In this document: positions 38,242 to 48,214 of the stretch, in pieces
Layout of the letters: every line of letters begins with the position of its first letter
Position numbering within the stretch: position 1 is the first letter of the stretch
Assembly (NCBI GenBank): GCA_015056865.1
Contig: SVFM01000005.1
Coordinates: 86,679 to 150,678, forward strand
Length of the DNA: 64,000 bases
Reading direction: 5' to 3'
From: Lachnospiraceae bacterium
GTDB lineage: Bacteria > Bacillota > Clostridia > Lachnospirales > Lachnospiraceae
The notes under the pieces: generated by a model
The model's input: the letters and a program-made list of their open reading frames with translations, nothing else
The model's database searches: none
What the model was told of the DNA's origin: nothing
Position numbers and translations under genes: made by a program

Positions 38242-38922
38242 TTAGCTGGAGTAAGACTCCAGGAAATTGTAAAGTTCCTGTTCATCCTCGATCAACAGAT
38301 AACCTATGATCTGTTGCTGCAGCGATTCCGGTAGCGTATCCAGCAAAATATCCGTGGTCAGATACACGGTCTTTTTATCCTCCAGATATACTATCACATA
38401 ATTATTTTCCACGCACAAATAAAAAGTATCCGAGGGCTCCACATAGGCATAATGCATTTCTACAATTACCCGTTCTCTGGAAAAAGCAACCACCTCAAGC
38501 CCTACAAATCCCCGCTCCAACTCCTGCAGTGGCGGCGAGATCTCATAGTCTTCCATGGTATCCACAAAGGTCTCCCGGTTCATCCCCAAATACCGTTGTG
38601 GAACATCCCATACCGTCTCTACCGCAGTTCCCTTCCTCACATCTACCTCCCGCAGTATATACTCGGTATCAGCAGTCAGCACATCCGCCTTCTTGGAAGT
38701 TTCTACTGCAGGTGTCTTGTCAGGTTGCAAAAACTTATCAAGACCGGATTCTTTTAAGTGGCCTTCCATAGAAGAGTCCGTATTCCCCTGCCACTGATTC
38801 TCCTGCACAACCTTGTCACCCGGATAAAAAAACTGGTATGCAGAAACACCGGTATAGATACCCAGGCCAAACATGAGTACCGGATAAACAAAAAATAAAC
38901 TAATACCTTTTACAAACTTCAT
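38242..38922 (-). CDS. Single-pass membrane protein with BofC-like C-terminus
   Basis: 226-residue protein with one N-terminal membrane segment (about 7-30) and an extracytoplasmic remainder. The last 70 residues (NNYVIVYLEDKKTVYLTTDI, then GYLLIEDEQELYNFLESYSS) resemble the C-terminal domain of BofC and related proteins of spore-formers, judged by eye only. The acidic, proline-poor middle part is variable. It lies between the flippase and the YhiN-type gene. Function unknown; a sporulation or envelope role would be inference. Confidence 0.6.
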   Translation of the reverse strand: MKFVKGISLFFVYPVLMFGLGIYTGVSAYQFFYPGDKVVQENQWQGNTDSSMEGHLKESGLDKFLQPDKTPAVETSKKADVLTADTEYILREVDVRKGTAVETVWDVPQRYLGMNRETFVDTMEDYEISPPLQELERGFVGLEVVAFSRERVIVEMHYAYVEPSDTFYLCVENNYVIVYLEDKKTVYLTTDILLDTLPESLQQQIIGYLLIEDEQELYNFLESYSS

Positions 38923-38989
38923 AACTGCTTCTTACTCCTTTGTAAACAGTATCAGCTTATTTGGGGAAAATATACAACTGTTAATTCTG

Positions 38990-40561
38990 CTACATAAAGC
39001 GAAGCAATTTTCCGATCCGGATCACGATCCTGCCTCCCGGCATTTCCCGAAGATCCTGTTCTCTGCAGCAGCGCAGCACAAGGATCAGCAGGATATGTAC
39101 TGCAATCCCAACGCCAAAACAGAGCCAGATGCATATGCCCTTGCCTAAAACATTCAACAATGTATTTTTTAAGATTAGCATAACCAGTCCTGCAATGGCC
39201 GAGGCCAGTAGGGGAAATGCTACACATCGTATCCAATTTATTTTAAAGCGATAACGCATCAACAGCGCCACTCCCGATATCATCATGCAGCCCGCAGTCT
39301 GTGCGATCAATGCATAAGAAAGAACAGACACATTATCACCGGAAGGCTTCAGTCCTATCAAAAGTACTGCAAGGTGCATCACAAAACCACCTGCCAAAGA
39401 TACATACACCTGTATGGTCCTGCCACTATTCCACAGCACCTGTAAAAAGCAAATAGCCAAAGCTGCAAAAAGAACTGTCAAACCACCTGTACAAAGGATA
39501 TTCGTGGACAACACCTCTCCCATGGTCATGTACAATATTCCGATCAAGCTGGATACACTGCATAGCCAAAAAACTGCGTTTTGCACATTGTCTCTGCACT
39601 GTCGGTATTCTTCTTTTTTCAAATGGGTGGTGATTTGTCCTGTAAATATAATCCCTCCGGCAACAATAGGCAAAAGAGCCAGCACAATCCAGAGAAGATA
39701 ATCGCTCACAAAAGCACCATATCCTCTTACCGCCTGAAAGATATCCTCCTGCTTGCTCTGATAAAAGAAAAGGCCGGTCAACATGGGCAAAACAACCAGT
39801 ATGCCCGTAAGAATATAAGATGTAAATGACAGAAAGACCAACCGAAAGCCACCGGCGTAACTCTCCGTTCGCTTCATGCTGCCCTGACTTCTTTGGCTCC
39901 TGCTTTGTTTGGTGGCCAGACGAAACACCAGAAGAAAAGCAAGTCCAAATACATATCCTATCATCAAACCAAGGGCCGTACCTGCAGCTCCATACATTGC
40001 CTTGAAATCATGATTGGCCAGAAGTGCGGCCACCTTTTCTCCGTAATTTTGCATATGATTGCCAAGAAACAATGCAAAAACTATACCAGATACAAGACAG
40101 ATCCCTTCAAAACATACTGTGGGCATTCCATTTCCCTGGCCTTGAAAATAACCTTTCAGCACATAAGCCACAGCTGCCAACAATACGATAGGTACCAGAA
40201 GCCGAAAAGCCAGCAGACCATGGGGAACCTTCAGCACGTATGACATCCATACTTCGCCCAGACCGTACCAAAGAACCATACACGCCGTCCCTGCCACCAA
40301 CGCATAAATCAAGGCGCACCGCCATATCCTATCAGCATTCTTGTGCTGTCCTTTGCTATAGCGAGGTCGAAGCAGTCTTTCCACCACAGTTGTCAGACCT
40401 GCAAAAAAAGGAATGATGGCAGCAAATACACTGCACAAGGCAGCTGCAAAGTATGCCATCCCATTGTCTCCTATACGCTTAGGCAGGTACAGGAAAAAGA
40501 CCACGATCGGTATATACAGCAGCAATGTCAACTGTTTTCTCCTAATCTCCATCCGATTCAT
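38990..40561 (-). CDS. MurJ/SpoVB-like lipid flippase of the MVF superfamily
   Basis: 523-residue membrane protein with about 12-14 hydrophobic segments. The GYFQGQGNGMPTVCFEGICL segment is the family's characteristic loop (YFQGxGxMxPT type). Members flip undecaprenyl-linked sugars (MurJ) or act in spore cortex formation (SpoVB). The N-terminus is unusual in starting close to the first membrane segment, and the protein lacks clear MurJ-specific charged residues that I could verify, so the substrate is open. It is 20 bp after ybeY. Confidence 0.75.
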   Translation of the reverse strand: MNRMEIRRKQLTLLLYIPIVVFFLYLPKRIGDNGMAYFAAALCSVFAAIIPFFAGLTTVVERLLRPRYSKGQHKNADRIWRCALIYALVAGTACMVLWYGLGEVWMSYVLKVPHGLLAFRLLVPIVLLAAVAYVLKGYFQGQGNGMPTVCFEGICLVSGIVFALFLGNHMQNYGEKVAALLANHDFKAMYGAAGTALGLMIGYVFGLAFLLVFRLATKQSRSQRSQGSMKRTESYAGGFRLVFLSFTSYILTGILVVLPMLTGLFFYQSKQEDIFQAVRGYGAFVSDYLLWIVLALLPIVAGGIIFTGQITTHLKKEEYRQCRDNVQNAVFWLCSVSSLIGILYMTMGEVLSTNILCTGGLTVLFAALAICFLQVLWNSGRTIQVYVSLAGGFVMHLAVLLIGLKPSGDNVSVLSYALIAQTAGCMMISGVALLMRYRFKINWIRCVAFPLLASAIAGLVMLILKNTLLNVLGKGICIWLCFGVGIAVHILLILVLRCCREQDLREMPGGRIVIRIGKLLRFM

Positions 40562-40581
40562 CTTCCGTATCCCCCATGTTT

Positions 40582-41082
40582 TTAATCTCTGGTTATGCCC
40601 AGCGCCTGTAAAGCCGCTTCTTGCTTTTCCTCCATAACAGCCGCCTCGCCGGGCTCCATATGATCATATCCGCAAAGATGTAACATACTATGTGCAACCA
40701 AAAAAGCCAACTCCCGTCTTTCACTGTGTCCGTAACTTTGCGCCTGTTCCCGGATCTTGTCCACAGATAGTATAATATCTCCCAAAATCAATTCTCCACT
40801 GTCAGGATCAAAATAGTCTGCGCTGTTTTCATCCAATCCCTCAAATGCAGAAGGACTCTCATAATCCACATTGGGGAAGGAAAGCACATCTGTCTCTCTG
40901 TCTATGTCACGATACTGTGCATTGTACTCCCTTATCACCTGATTATCGGTCAGCAGCACATTGATCTGTACCTCATAGGGACAATTCTCCATCTCCAGAA
41001 CCTGCTGGGCCACTGCATCGATCACTTCCTGAACTGCAAAAGAAAATTCTGCAGAAGTCTCATTTTCAACATAAGAAGTCAT
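40582..41082 (-). CDS. ybeY: Endoribonuclease YbeY
   Basis: Metal-dependent RNase for 16S rRNA 3' maturation and ribosome quality control. It has 166 residues. The zinc-binding motif is HSMLHLCGYDHMEPGE, and YRDIDRETDVLSFPN precedes it. It follows phoH by 21 bp. The yqfF/pgpH gene that often lies between phoH and ybeY in Firmicutes is absent here. Confidence 0.96.
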   Translation of the reverse strand: MTSYVENETSAEFSFAVQEVIDAVAQQVLEMENCPYEVQINVLLTDNQVIREYNAQYRDIDRETDVLSFPNVDYESPSAFEGLDENSADYFDPDSGELILGDIILSVDKIREQAQSYGHSERRELAFLVAHSMLHLCGYDHMEPGEAAVMEEKQEAALQALGITRD

Positions 41083-41103
41083 AGGTTACCCTCCCTTTTG
41101 TAT

Positions 41104-42078
41104 TTATCTCTTTTTTCTTTGCTCCTTGGATTCATAGTTCTCATATGCCTTGACAATCTTTTGCACCAACGGATGTCTCACCACATCCTTGCTGGTCAAA
41201 TGACAGAATGCAATATCTTCTATGCCGGAAAGCACCTTGGAAGCCACATCAAGGCCGGATTTTGTGCCGGGCAGCAGATCCTTTTGGGTCGCATCGCCTG
41301 TGATCACTACCTTGGAACCGAATCCGATTCGGGTAAGAAACATCTTCATCTGAGCCGGTGTGGTGTTCTGGGCTTCATCCAGAATGATATAGGCATTATC
41401 CAGGGTACGTCCTCTCATGTAGGCTAAGGGTGCAACTTCTATCAGGCCCTTCTCCATATTTTTCGCAAAGGTTTCCGCCCCCATGATCTGATACAGTGCA
41501 TCATACAATGGTCTCAGATAAGGATCTACCTTGCTCTGAAGATCTCCGGGCAAAAATCCCAGTTTCTCACCTGCCTCTATAGCCGGACGTGTGAGAATGA
41601 TCCTACCCACCTGATCATTCTTAAAAGCAGTGATGGCCATTGCCATAGCCAGATAGGTCTTACCGGTTCCTGCAGGGCCCAGGCCAAACACGATCATATT
41701 TTTCCGGATGGCATCCACATATTGTTTTTGTCCAAGTGTCTTTGGCTTGATGGGCTTGCCGTTTACGGTGTGGCATATCACATCCCCATCTATCTGGCTC
41801 AGTGCCTCAGTCTGCTCTTCTTTGCCCAGAGTGATGGCATAATCCATGCTTTGTTCCTCTATCTCATTTCCCCTCTTGGAAATCTCGGTCAACTGGGAAA
41901 GAATACCGATAGCTTTCTTTACATTTTTTTCTTCTCCGGTCACCTTCACACTGCCGTTTCGATCCACGATCCCTACCTGAAGATCCTGTTCCAGTTTGCG
42001 GATATAACTGTCGTGGTGTCCAAATATTTTCTGCATATGCTCCATGGACATCTCCATGGAATACGTTATCTCACTCAT
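41104..42078 (-). CDS. PhoH-family ATPase
   Basis: 324-residue P-loop protein with FGLGPAGTGKTYLAMAMAI as Walker A and YIILDEAQNTTPAQMKMFLTR as Walker B. A KH-like N-terminal part precedes the ATPase domain. The family is proposed to act in RNA metabolism, in line with its neighbour YbeY, but no activity is firmly established. It is third in yqfC-yqfD-phoH-ybeY. Confidence 0.94.
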   Translation of the reverse strand: MSEITYSMEMSMEHMQKIFGHHDSYIRKLEQDLQVGIVDRNGSVKVTGEEKNVKKAIGILSQLTEISKRGNEIEEQSMDYAITLGKEEQTEALSQIDGDVICHTVNGKPIKPKTLGQKQYVDAIRKNMIVFGLGPAGTGKTYLAMAMAITAFKNDQVGRIILTRPAIEAGEKLGFLPGDLQSKVDPYLRPLYDALYQIMGAETFAKNMEKGLIEVAPLAYMRGRTLDNAYIILDEAQNTTPAQMKMFLTRIGFGSKVVITGDATQKDLLPGTKSGLDVASKVLSGIEDIAFCHLTSKDVVRHPLVQKIVKAYENYESKEQRKKR

Positions 42079-42094
42079 ATTAAACCTATCCTTC

Positions 42095-43327
42095 TTATTT
42101 CATCATTGTACCAACAATCTGTTCCACAGTGCCGGGCTGTTCTATACCAATCCGCTGGATCACCGTGAATTCTCCCTCCAGAATCCAGTGAATATTATCT
42201 CTATCTATTTTAACATCTTTTTCAATAATTTGTACCCCTTTTTCATCTAAAGATGACAGAATTTCAGAATATTTTATTTCCAAAAGCTTTTTAGCATCTT
42301 CCTCTCCTCGCCGTTTCTCTACATTCAGGTATTCCCGATAGGTAATCTTTCCCCAAAACAAAGGAAGTGTCAATCCTTTCAACAGTTGTATGTCTTTTTT
42401 TTCAATCAAGGTATCATAATATGGGTAGGTCACCTTCTTAGTGGACAGTTCCAGCCCTTTTTCACCACTTCCCACATAAGTATGACTGGTTGTTCGTCCG
42501 GTATAGACACGATCCGTATATTCTATCGGCAAAACTTCCCGTACACTGAGTTTACGCTGCACATAAATATCCGCATCTGACCTGACATACTGATATTTCC
42601 TTACGGTACCGTCCTCATTATTAACCGGTACATTTCCGGCAACCAGCACATCTCCCGTTAAAATTTCCTGTCCGATGGTCACCTGGGGCACACCGGACCG
42701 CACGATCATGGATACAATGAGTCCGTCTGCCTGGGCTACAAGATCACTGCCATAGATATATTTTTCCGTATCCTCTTTCACTTCATACTGCAGATTTTCA
42801 TTCTCTTTTATTACGATACGCAGTTTAGTGCCTTCCAATTTGGCTGAAGTCCATGTGACCTGATCAAATTGTCGTCTGATCTGCTTTTCCAATTCCTCAA
42901 TGTCCACCTTACCCTTGGACATTCCCACAAAAATATCTTGCTCCTTCAAAAAATCATGGAAAACATCTTCTGTAATACTATAATTTCCCGACAGAGATAT
43001 TTCCCACACATACAAAGAAGTCCAAAACCAGAATATCACTGCAACCATCAGACCCAGAACAAAGAATTTCCGAGCCCGGACTTTGGGCAAAAAAAAGGGC
43101 AGTCCACATCTTTTCAAGACGGCCACCCTGGTTCCTGTTTTTCTCACAATGGGACGAAGACTGAAAAAACCCTTCAAACTAATGTACATCTCATAGACGT
43201 CCCCATCCTTTTGAATGTCCCATAACAATATATTTCTATTGCTGCACAGATTCATAAAACGTTCCGGGGAAAAGCCCCATACTCTGATCCGTACATATCC
43301 TCTCAGATACTTTAAAAATGCAATCAT
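42095..43327 (-). CDS. yqfD: Sporulation protein YqfD
   Basis: 410-residue membrane protein required for sporulation in Bacillus. A conserved N-terminal soluble region (LKYLRGYVRIRVWGFSPERFMN) is followed by a membrane segment near 90-108 (KFFVLGLMVAVIFWFWTS) and a long extracytoplasmic domain. YqfD and YqfC are produced under mother-cell control and linked to SpoIIIAH-SpoIIQ-type engulfment events; this is family knowledge. Its presence marks a spore-former. Confidence 0.93.
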   Translation of the reverse strand: MIAFLKYLRGYVRIRVWGFSPERFMNLCSNRNILLWDIQKDGDVYEMYISLKGFFSLRPIVRKTGTRVAVLKRCGLPFFLPKVRARKFFVLGLMVAVIFWFWTSLYVWEISLSGNYSITEDVFHDFLKEQDIFVGMSKGKVDIEELEKQIRRQFDQVTWTSAKLEGTKLRIVIKENENLQYEVKEDTEKYIYGSDLVAQADGLIVSMIVRSGVPQVTIGQEILTGDVLVAGNVPVNNEDGTVRKYQYVRSDADIYVQRKLSVREVLPIEYTDRVYTGRTTSHTYVGSGEKGLELSTKKVTYPYYDTLIEKKDIQLLKGLTLPLFWGKITYREYLNVEKRRGEEDAKKLLEIKYSEILSSLDEKGVQIIEKDVKIDRDNIHWILEGEFTVIQRIGIEQPGTVEQIVGTMMK

Positions 43328-43354
43328 GGAACTTCCCCTTCCCTGACTTTTTAT

Positions 43355-43648
43355 TTACAGATAAGTGACACTGCTGATATATCCGCTGATTTTCATGTCC
43401 TCATTTGTATAATAATCAATGGAAAGTTTTTTTCCCTGAAAACAAATCTGACAGGTTTTTCCCTGAAGCAATATCACACTGTCGGTATACTCCAGGATTC
43501 CCCTGTAATTCTCGATCCAGGCCTCCCTATTTCCTGTCATAGTGACCACCAGGGCTCCCATCATCACATCACCCGGTAGTTTCAGAGACTGTGTTAAAGT
43601 TTCTTTATCAAATATCTTGCGCTTGATTTTTGGACTGTTTTTTCTCAT
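43355..43648 (-). CDS. yqfC: Sporulation protein YqfC
   Basis: 97-residue protein matching YqfC in size and order, upstream of yqfD by 27 bp. Core segment LKLPGDVMMGALVVTMTGNREAWIENY. The basic N-terminus (MRKNSPKIKRKI) precedes a YabP/YqfC-like fold with beta strands. Role in sporulation is by family and context. Confidence 0.9.
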   Translation of the reverse strand: MRKNSPKIKRKIFDKETLTQSLKLPGDVMMGALVVTMTGNREAWIENYRGILEYTDSVILLQGKTCQICFQGKKLSIDYYTNEDMKISGYISSVTYL

Positions 43649-43668
43649 ATAACACTATATTCCGGTGT

Positions 43669-44973
43669 TCATGAGATAATGCCTTTCACCAGTTGAAGTT
43701 TGGGCACCGGTTTAGTGGAAAACTCGTAAGCTGCTATGAAACGCCTCTTGGCAGCCAAAATCTTTTCCGGATCATTTCCGTACAGCACTGCCAGACTCTC
43801 TCCCTTTTTCACATAGTCCCCAACCTTTTTTTGCAGCTTCATGCCAACAGACAAGTCTATCACACTGTCCTTTGTCTCTCTGCCGCCGCCCAATATCAGG
43901 CAGCAAATACCGACCTCATCACACGTGATCCTGCTTACATACCCTTCCTGAGGCGATGGGATGCTCTCCTCGATAGACGCAGTGGGAAGTTTTTCCGGTT
44001 CATACACCGCACTTTCATCACCACCCTGGGCCTTCACAAACTCTGCCAGTTTACGCAGCGCGCTGCCATCTGCGATCACTTGTTTCAACCGATCTCTGGC
44101 TTGAAGCTCTGTTAGCTTTGAATCGGAGGCCAAAAGCATCTGGGTACCCAGTGTGAGACACAGTTCCACAAAATCCTCAGGCCCCTTTCCCTGCAAGGTC
44201 TCTATGGCTTCTTTTACTTCCAGCGCATTTCCTACATTTCTGCCCAAGGGCTGATCCATATCAGAAACCACTGCAATGGTGCGCCTGTTTGCTCCATTGC
44301 CGATACGAACCATCTCCCGTGCAAGTAAAAAAGCGTCCTCCTGCTTTTTCATAAAAGCTCCGCTGCCGGTCTTTACGTCCAGCACAATGGCATCTGCTCC
44401 CGCAGCCAGTTTCTTACTCATGATAGAGCTGGCAATCAATGACATGTTATCCACCGTGGCAGTCACATCTCTCAGTGCATATAACTTTTTGTCAGCCGGA
44501 GCCAACTCCTTTGTCTGACCCATGATCGCAATACCAATCCGATTGACCTGCCTGATAAAATGGTCCGTGGTAATATCAGTATGAAATCCCTTGAAACTTT
44601 CCAGCTTATCTATGGTTCCTCCGGTGTGCCCCAATCCTCTGCCGCTCATCTTGGCGACCGGAATCCCGCAGGCGGCAACCATGGGTGTCAGTGCCAGGGA
44701 AGTTTTATCTCCCACACCGCCGGTGCTGTGCTTATCCACTTTTATCCCTTGAATATCGGAGAGATCCAACATATCTCCACTGTTTGCCATAGCCATGGTC
44801 AGATGAAGGGTCTCTTCCTGATTCATGCCCTGAAAGTAGATGGCCATCATCATGGCGGACATCTGATAATCAGGCACCTCTCCTCGGGTGTAGGCTGCAA
44901 TCATGTCATAAATTTCCTGTTTTTCTAAGGAACCACCGTTTCTTTTCTTAAGAATCAGATCATACATCCTCAT
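43669..44973 (-). CDS. pdp: Pyrimidine-nucleoside phosphorylase
   Basis: Phosphorolysis of uridine, thymidine or deoxyuridine. It has 434 residues. The N-terminal domain contains YDLILKKRNGGSLEKQEI, the phosphate site KHSTGGVGDKTSLAL, and AKMSGRGLGHTGGTIDKLES. GAFMKKQEDAFLLAREMV follows, and a C-terminal domain ends the protein. Clostridial members are of the Pdp type, though DeoA-type specificity cannot be excluded. GGAGG precedes the ATG. No other nucleoside gene is nearby. Confidence 0.93.
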   Translation of the reverse strand: MRMYDLILKKRNGGSLEKQEIYDMIAAYTRGEVPDYQMSAMMMAIYFQGMNQEETLHLTMAMANSGDMLDLSDIQGIKVDKHSTGGVGDKTSLALTPMVAACGIPVAKMSGRGLGHTGGTIDKLESFKGFHTDITTDHFIRQVNRIGIAIMGQTKELAPADKKLYALRDVTATVDNMSLIASSIMSKKLAAGADAIVLDVKTGSGAFMKKQEDAFLLAREMVRIGNGANRRTIAVVSDMDQPLGRNVGNALEVKEAIETLQGKGPEDFVELCLTLGTQMLLASDSKLTELQARDRLKQVIADGSALRKLAEFVKAQGGDESAVYEPEKLPTASIEESIPSPQEGYVSRITCDEVGICCLILGGGRETKDSVIDLSVGMKLQKKVGDYVKKGESLAVLYGNDPEKILAAKRRFIAAYEFSTKPVPKLQLVKGIIS

Positions 44974-44988
44974 GAGCAGTCCTCCTTC

Positions 44989-47900
44989 TTAATCCACCGA
45001 TTTTAAAGATTCTGCCATATTGACCCGCTCCAACTTAAATGTCATGATACGATTGATCAACCAGGCAAAAATAAGTGTCAGCAAAAAGCTGTAAATATAA
45101 CTGACAGGTTTGATATACACATCAAAAGACACCATATCCACCACTACTTTACTCATCACAAATTGATGCATAAAATAGCCAAGTACCAGCCCGGCGCCGG
45201 CACCGATCAGAGAAAGGATGGTGTTTTCCCGGAACACATAGGCTGCGGTCTCTCCTCTATGAAATCCCAACACTTTAATGGTTGCAATTTCCCGAATACG
45301 CTCAGTAATATTGATATTGGTCAGATTATACAGAACAATAAACGCCAGGGCAGCTGCACAAAGTACAATGACCAGTACGATATAGTCGATACTTCCCATC
45401 ATGGAATTCAGCCGGTCCATCATATCAGCATTTACCGTCACGGAAGAAATATCTTCCAGCCCCATCAAAGCCGCAGAAGCCATATGTGCATCTGCATCCT
45501 CCTTGAGGTTGATAAATACACTGGTAAACTCCGGTATTACACCGGCCTGCTTTGCGTAAGTGTCTGCATGAAGGTATATATAGCTATAGATATAGTTTTC
45601 ACACACACCGCTGATGCATACCTGCAGTACCGTTCCGTCCTCCTCCCGAAGGGTGATCATGTCTCCTGTTTTCAATCCATAGATCTCTGAAAGCTTACGA
45701 CAGATAACCACCTCACCCTCCCCGGGGTAGGCAATGTTGTTTCCTGCCTTATCATGCAGACTGAGAAAACCATCCATGTTTTCCGGATCCTGCAGGATGA
45801 TCATGTTAACCGTCTTTACACCATTCTTTATTTCCAAGTCAATGGCCTGTTCTGCCGCATAGATCCACCCATCGGAAAATGGTGCAAGGGTCTGGGCCAG
45901 TTCCTTCGTCTCATTTATGGCCGAAACCTCTGTGTAACCGGCATTAATATCGTAATAATGAATCTCCTGGAACTGTTGATTTGCAACATTTGTTACGGAA
46001 TCCTTTAATCCGAATCCTGTGACTAACAATGCTGTACAGCCACTGATACCGATCACCATCATAAAGAACCTTTTCTTGTACCTGAATATGTTCCGCACCG
46101 TCACCTTATGCAAAAATTTCAGGCGATTCCACAGGAAAGGAATCCTCTCAAGCAGCACTCTCTTACCTGCTTTGGGCGCTTTGGGACGCATCAGCTGCGC
46201 AGCAACCTCTCCCAACTCATACCTGCAGGAAAGCCAGGTTGTTCCAATACAACAAAGCAGGGATGCGGCCAGAGAAATCACGGCCATCCATCCGTCAAAC
46301 ACATATTCCAAACCACTTACATCATACATAATGCCATAGGCTGACCAGATAACCTTAGGGAAAAACCATGTGCCAAACAAAAATCCCACAACACTGCCTA
46401 TCAGGGCTGCACTTCCGGAATAAAAAATGTATTTGAACATGATGGTTTTTCGGCCATAGCCCAAAGCTTTCAGCACACCGATCTGAGTTCTCTGCTCCTC
46501 TACCATCCGGTTCATGGTGGTCATGCATACCAAAGCTGCCACCAGGAAGAAAAATACAGGAAAAATATTGGCAATTCCATCCACAATGGAACAATCACTC
46601 TCAAAGCACACATACCCCACATTGGTGTTTCTGCCCAGCACAAAGGTTTTCGGTGCCTCCAAATCTGCAATCTTGGCCTCAGCATCGGCTATTTCAGCCT
46701 CAGCATCGGCAATCTCTGCTTGAAATTCAACCAGCCCCTCTTCATATTCGGCAACACCGTCCTCATATTCAGCCACGCCATCCTCATAATCAGCCCAGCC
46801 GTCTACAATATCCTGTTTGGAAAGCGCAATCTCCGATTCCGCTTTCCGCAGTTCTTCCTTGGCATCAGCAAGCTGTTTCCTTGCATCCTGGATCTCCGCT
46901 TTGGCATCTGTGATCTGCCGTTTCACTTCTTCTAGCTGATTCTTACCATTGTTCAGTTCACCAAGAGCTGTATACAATTCTGTAAATGCAGCATTGATCT
47001 GAGCCTTACCATCTGCAATCTGTGCCTTTGCAATCGCCGCATACTCAGGTGTCATCAACCCGGCAGCCAAAGCCATTTCGATCTGGGACTCCTGCTGACT
47101 CAACTCTTCCAGATTCTGTTTTAAAAGATACTCATTGTGATACCACTCCTGAAAGCCGTCTGCGATCTCCTGCTCCATTGTCAGCACTTCCTGCTCATTC
47201 TTCAGCAGTTCTTCTTCGCCTTCCACCAGTTCCTGTTCTTTTTCGGCAATCTCCTTCCAGCCTTCCGCAATCTCTTTTTCAGCATCCGCCAGTTCCTGCT
47301 CGCCCTCTGTCAGTTCTTTCCTGGCATTGACAAGTTTGGCCTTTGCTTCCTCCAACTGCTCTTTGGCATCATCTAACTCAGCCTGAGCATCCGCACGTTC
47401 TTCCTCCAGTTCCTTTCTGGCATCTGCGATCTCATCCCGGGCTTCCTGTAAGGTATCTGCAAAACGCCTATCCCCACGTTCCTCAACCAGTTGCTCCCAT
47501 ACCGGCTCCTTTTCCTCCAGAAATTCCTTATAAGCTTCACTGTAAAGTTCAAAGTCATCCTGAAACTTCACAAAAATCTCTGTATAGTATTCCGACCGAA
47601 ACCCTGACTCCATCAGGTACATAAACCCGGCAATCTTGCCGTTTCCAAGAGAAGTATTCCCCCGTTCAAACTGAATATAGTAAGACGAATCCACAAGTCC
47701 AACTATGGTGTATTCCCTGTACTTGAAGTTTTCCAGATCCTCCAAAGTATTCCCATCACCCAGAACGATTTTTTCACCGATCTGCTCCTCCGTAAATAGG
47801 GAGGCATCCACCACACATTCTGTGTCCGTATCCGGCATTCTTCCGGCTTTTAGTTCCAATAAATTGACCTTTTCAGTCAATGAATGTGCTTTCAAAACAT

Positions 47901-48207
47901 ATTCGTTACCAGTATTGTCCTCATATAAAATATCAAAAGAATAAGCCCCCTCCGCAGAAAATACACCCTCCTGCTGAGAAAAGACCTCAACATCTTCCTG
48001 CTCAAATCCCCAGGTAGAGAGCAACCGATAATCAAAAAAATGTTTTTCTTCCAAATAATTCTGAACTGACACCAGCATCTGAGGCTTGGTGCTCTTAAGT
48101 CCGGCAAAAATGGATACACCAAGGGCCACAATGGCCAGAATCGCCAAATATCTGCCAAAGCTCGCTTTGATTTCTCTCAGAGTAGATTTTCCTATCATTG
48201 ATCTCAT
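44989..48207 (-). CDS. FtsX/MacB-type ABC permease with 300-residue coiled coil
   Basis: 1072-residue membrane protein of a MacB-type exporter. The first membrane segment (about 18-36) is followed by an extracytoplasmic domain, then a charged coiled coil (about 220-518) of heptad-like repeats such as LADAEKEIAEGWKEIAEKEQ. Near the end it has near-identical seven-residue repeats of the EYEDGVA type. Two FtsX permease cores follow (from about 540, and at about 905-1070). It overlaps no gene but is only 7 bp after the ATP-binding gene. Substrate unknown; large insertions are common in MacB-like permeases of Gram-positives. Confidence 0.9.
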   Translation of the reverse strand: MRSMIGKSTLREIKASFGRYLAILAIVALGVSIFAGLKSTKPQMLVSVQNYLEEKHFFDYRLLSTWGFEQEDVEVFSQQEGVFSAEGAYSFDILYEDNTGNEYVLKAHSLTEKVNLLELKAGRMPDTDTECVVDASLFTEEQIGEKIVLGDGNTLEDLENFKYREYTIVGLVDSSYYIQFERGNTSLGNGKIAGFMYLMESGFRSEYYTEIFVKFQDDFELYSEAYKEFLEEKEPVWEQLVEERGDRRFADTLQEARDEIADARKELEEERADAQAELDDAKEQLEEAKAKLVNARKELTEGEQELADAEKEIAEGWKEIAEKEQELVEGEEELLKNEQEVLTMEQEIADGFQEWYHNEYLLKQNLEELSQQESQIEMALAAGLMTPEYAAIAKAQIADGKAQINAAFTELYTALGELNNGKNQLEEVKRQITDAKAEIQDARKQLADAKEELRKAESEIALSKQDIVDGWADYEDGVAEYEDGVAEYEEGLVEFQAEIADAEAEIADAEAKIADLEAPKTFVLGRNTNVGYVCFESDCSIVDGIANIFPVFFFLVAALVCMTTMNRMVEEQRTQIGVLKALGYGRKTIMFKYIFYSGSAALIGSVVGFLFGTWFFPKVIWSAYGIMYDVSGLEYVFDGWMAVISLAASLLCCIGTTWLSCRYELGEVAAQLMRPKAPKAGKRVLLERIPFLWNRLKFLHKVTVRNIFRYKKRFFMMVIGISGCTALLVTGFGLKDSVTNVANQQFQEIHYYDINAGYTEVSAINETKELAQTLAPFSDGWIYAAEQAIDLEIKNGVKTVNMIILQDPENMDGFLSLHDKAGNNIAYPGEGEVVICRKLSEIYGLKTGDMITLREEDGTVLQVCISGVCENYIYSYIYLHADTYAKQAGVIPEFTSVFINLKEDADAHMASAALMGLEDISSVTVNADMMDRLNSMMGSIDYIVLVIVLCAAALAFIVLYNLTNINITERIREIATIKVLGFHRGETAAYVFRENTILSLIGAGAGLVLGYFMHQFVMSKVVVDMVSFDVYIKPVSYIYSFLLTLIFAWLINRIMTFKLERVNMAESLKSVD
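46672..46800. repeat. 21-bp in-frame tandem repeats inside the permease gene
   Basis: Degenerate 21-bp units encode seven-residue repeats. Around 46678-46722 two copies of a CCTCAGCATCGGC-type unit occur; around 46741-46800 three copies of a TCATATTCRGCMACRCCRTCC-type unit occur. They encode the end of the coiled coil and could expand or contract without shifting the frame. Confidence 0.7.
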
Positions 48208-48214
48208 CTTGTTT

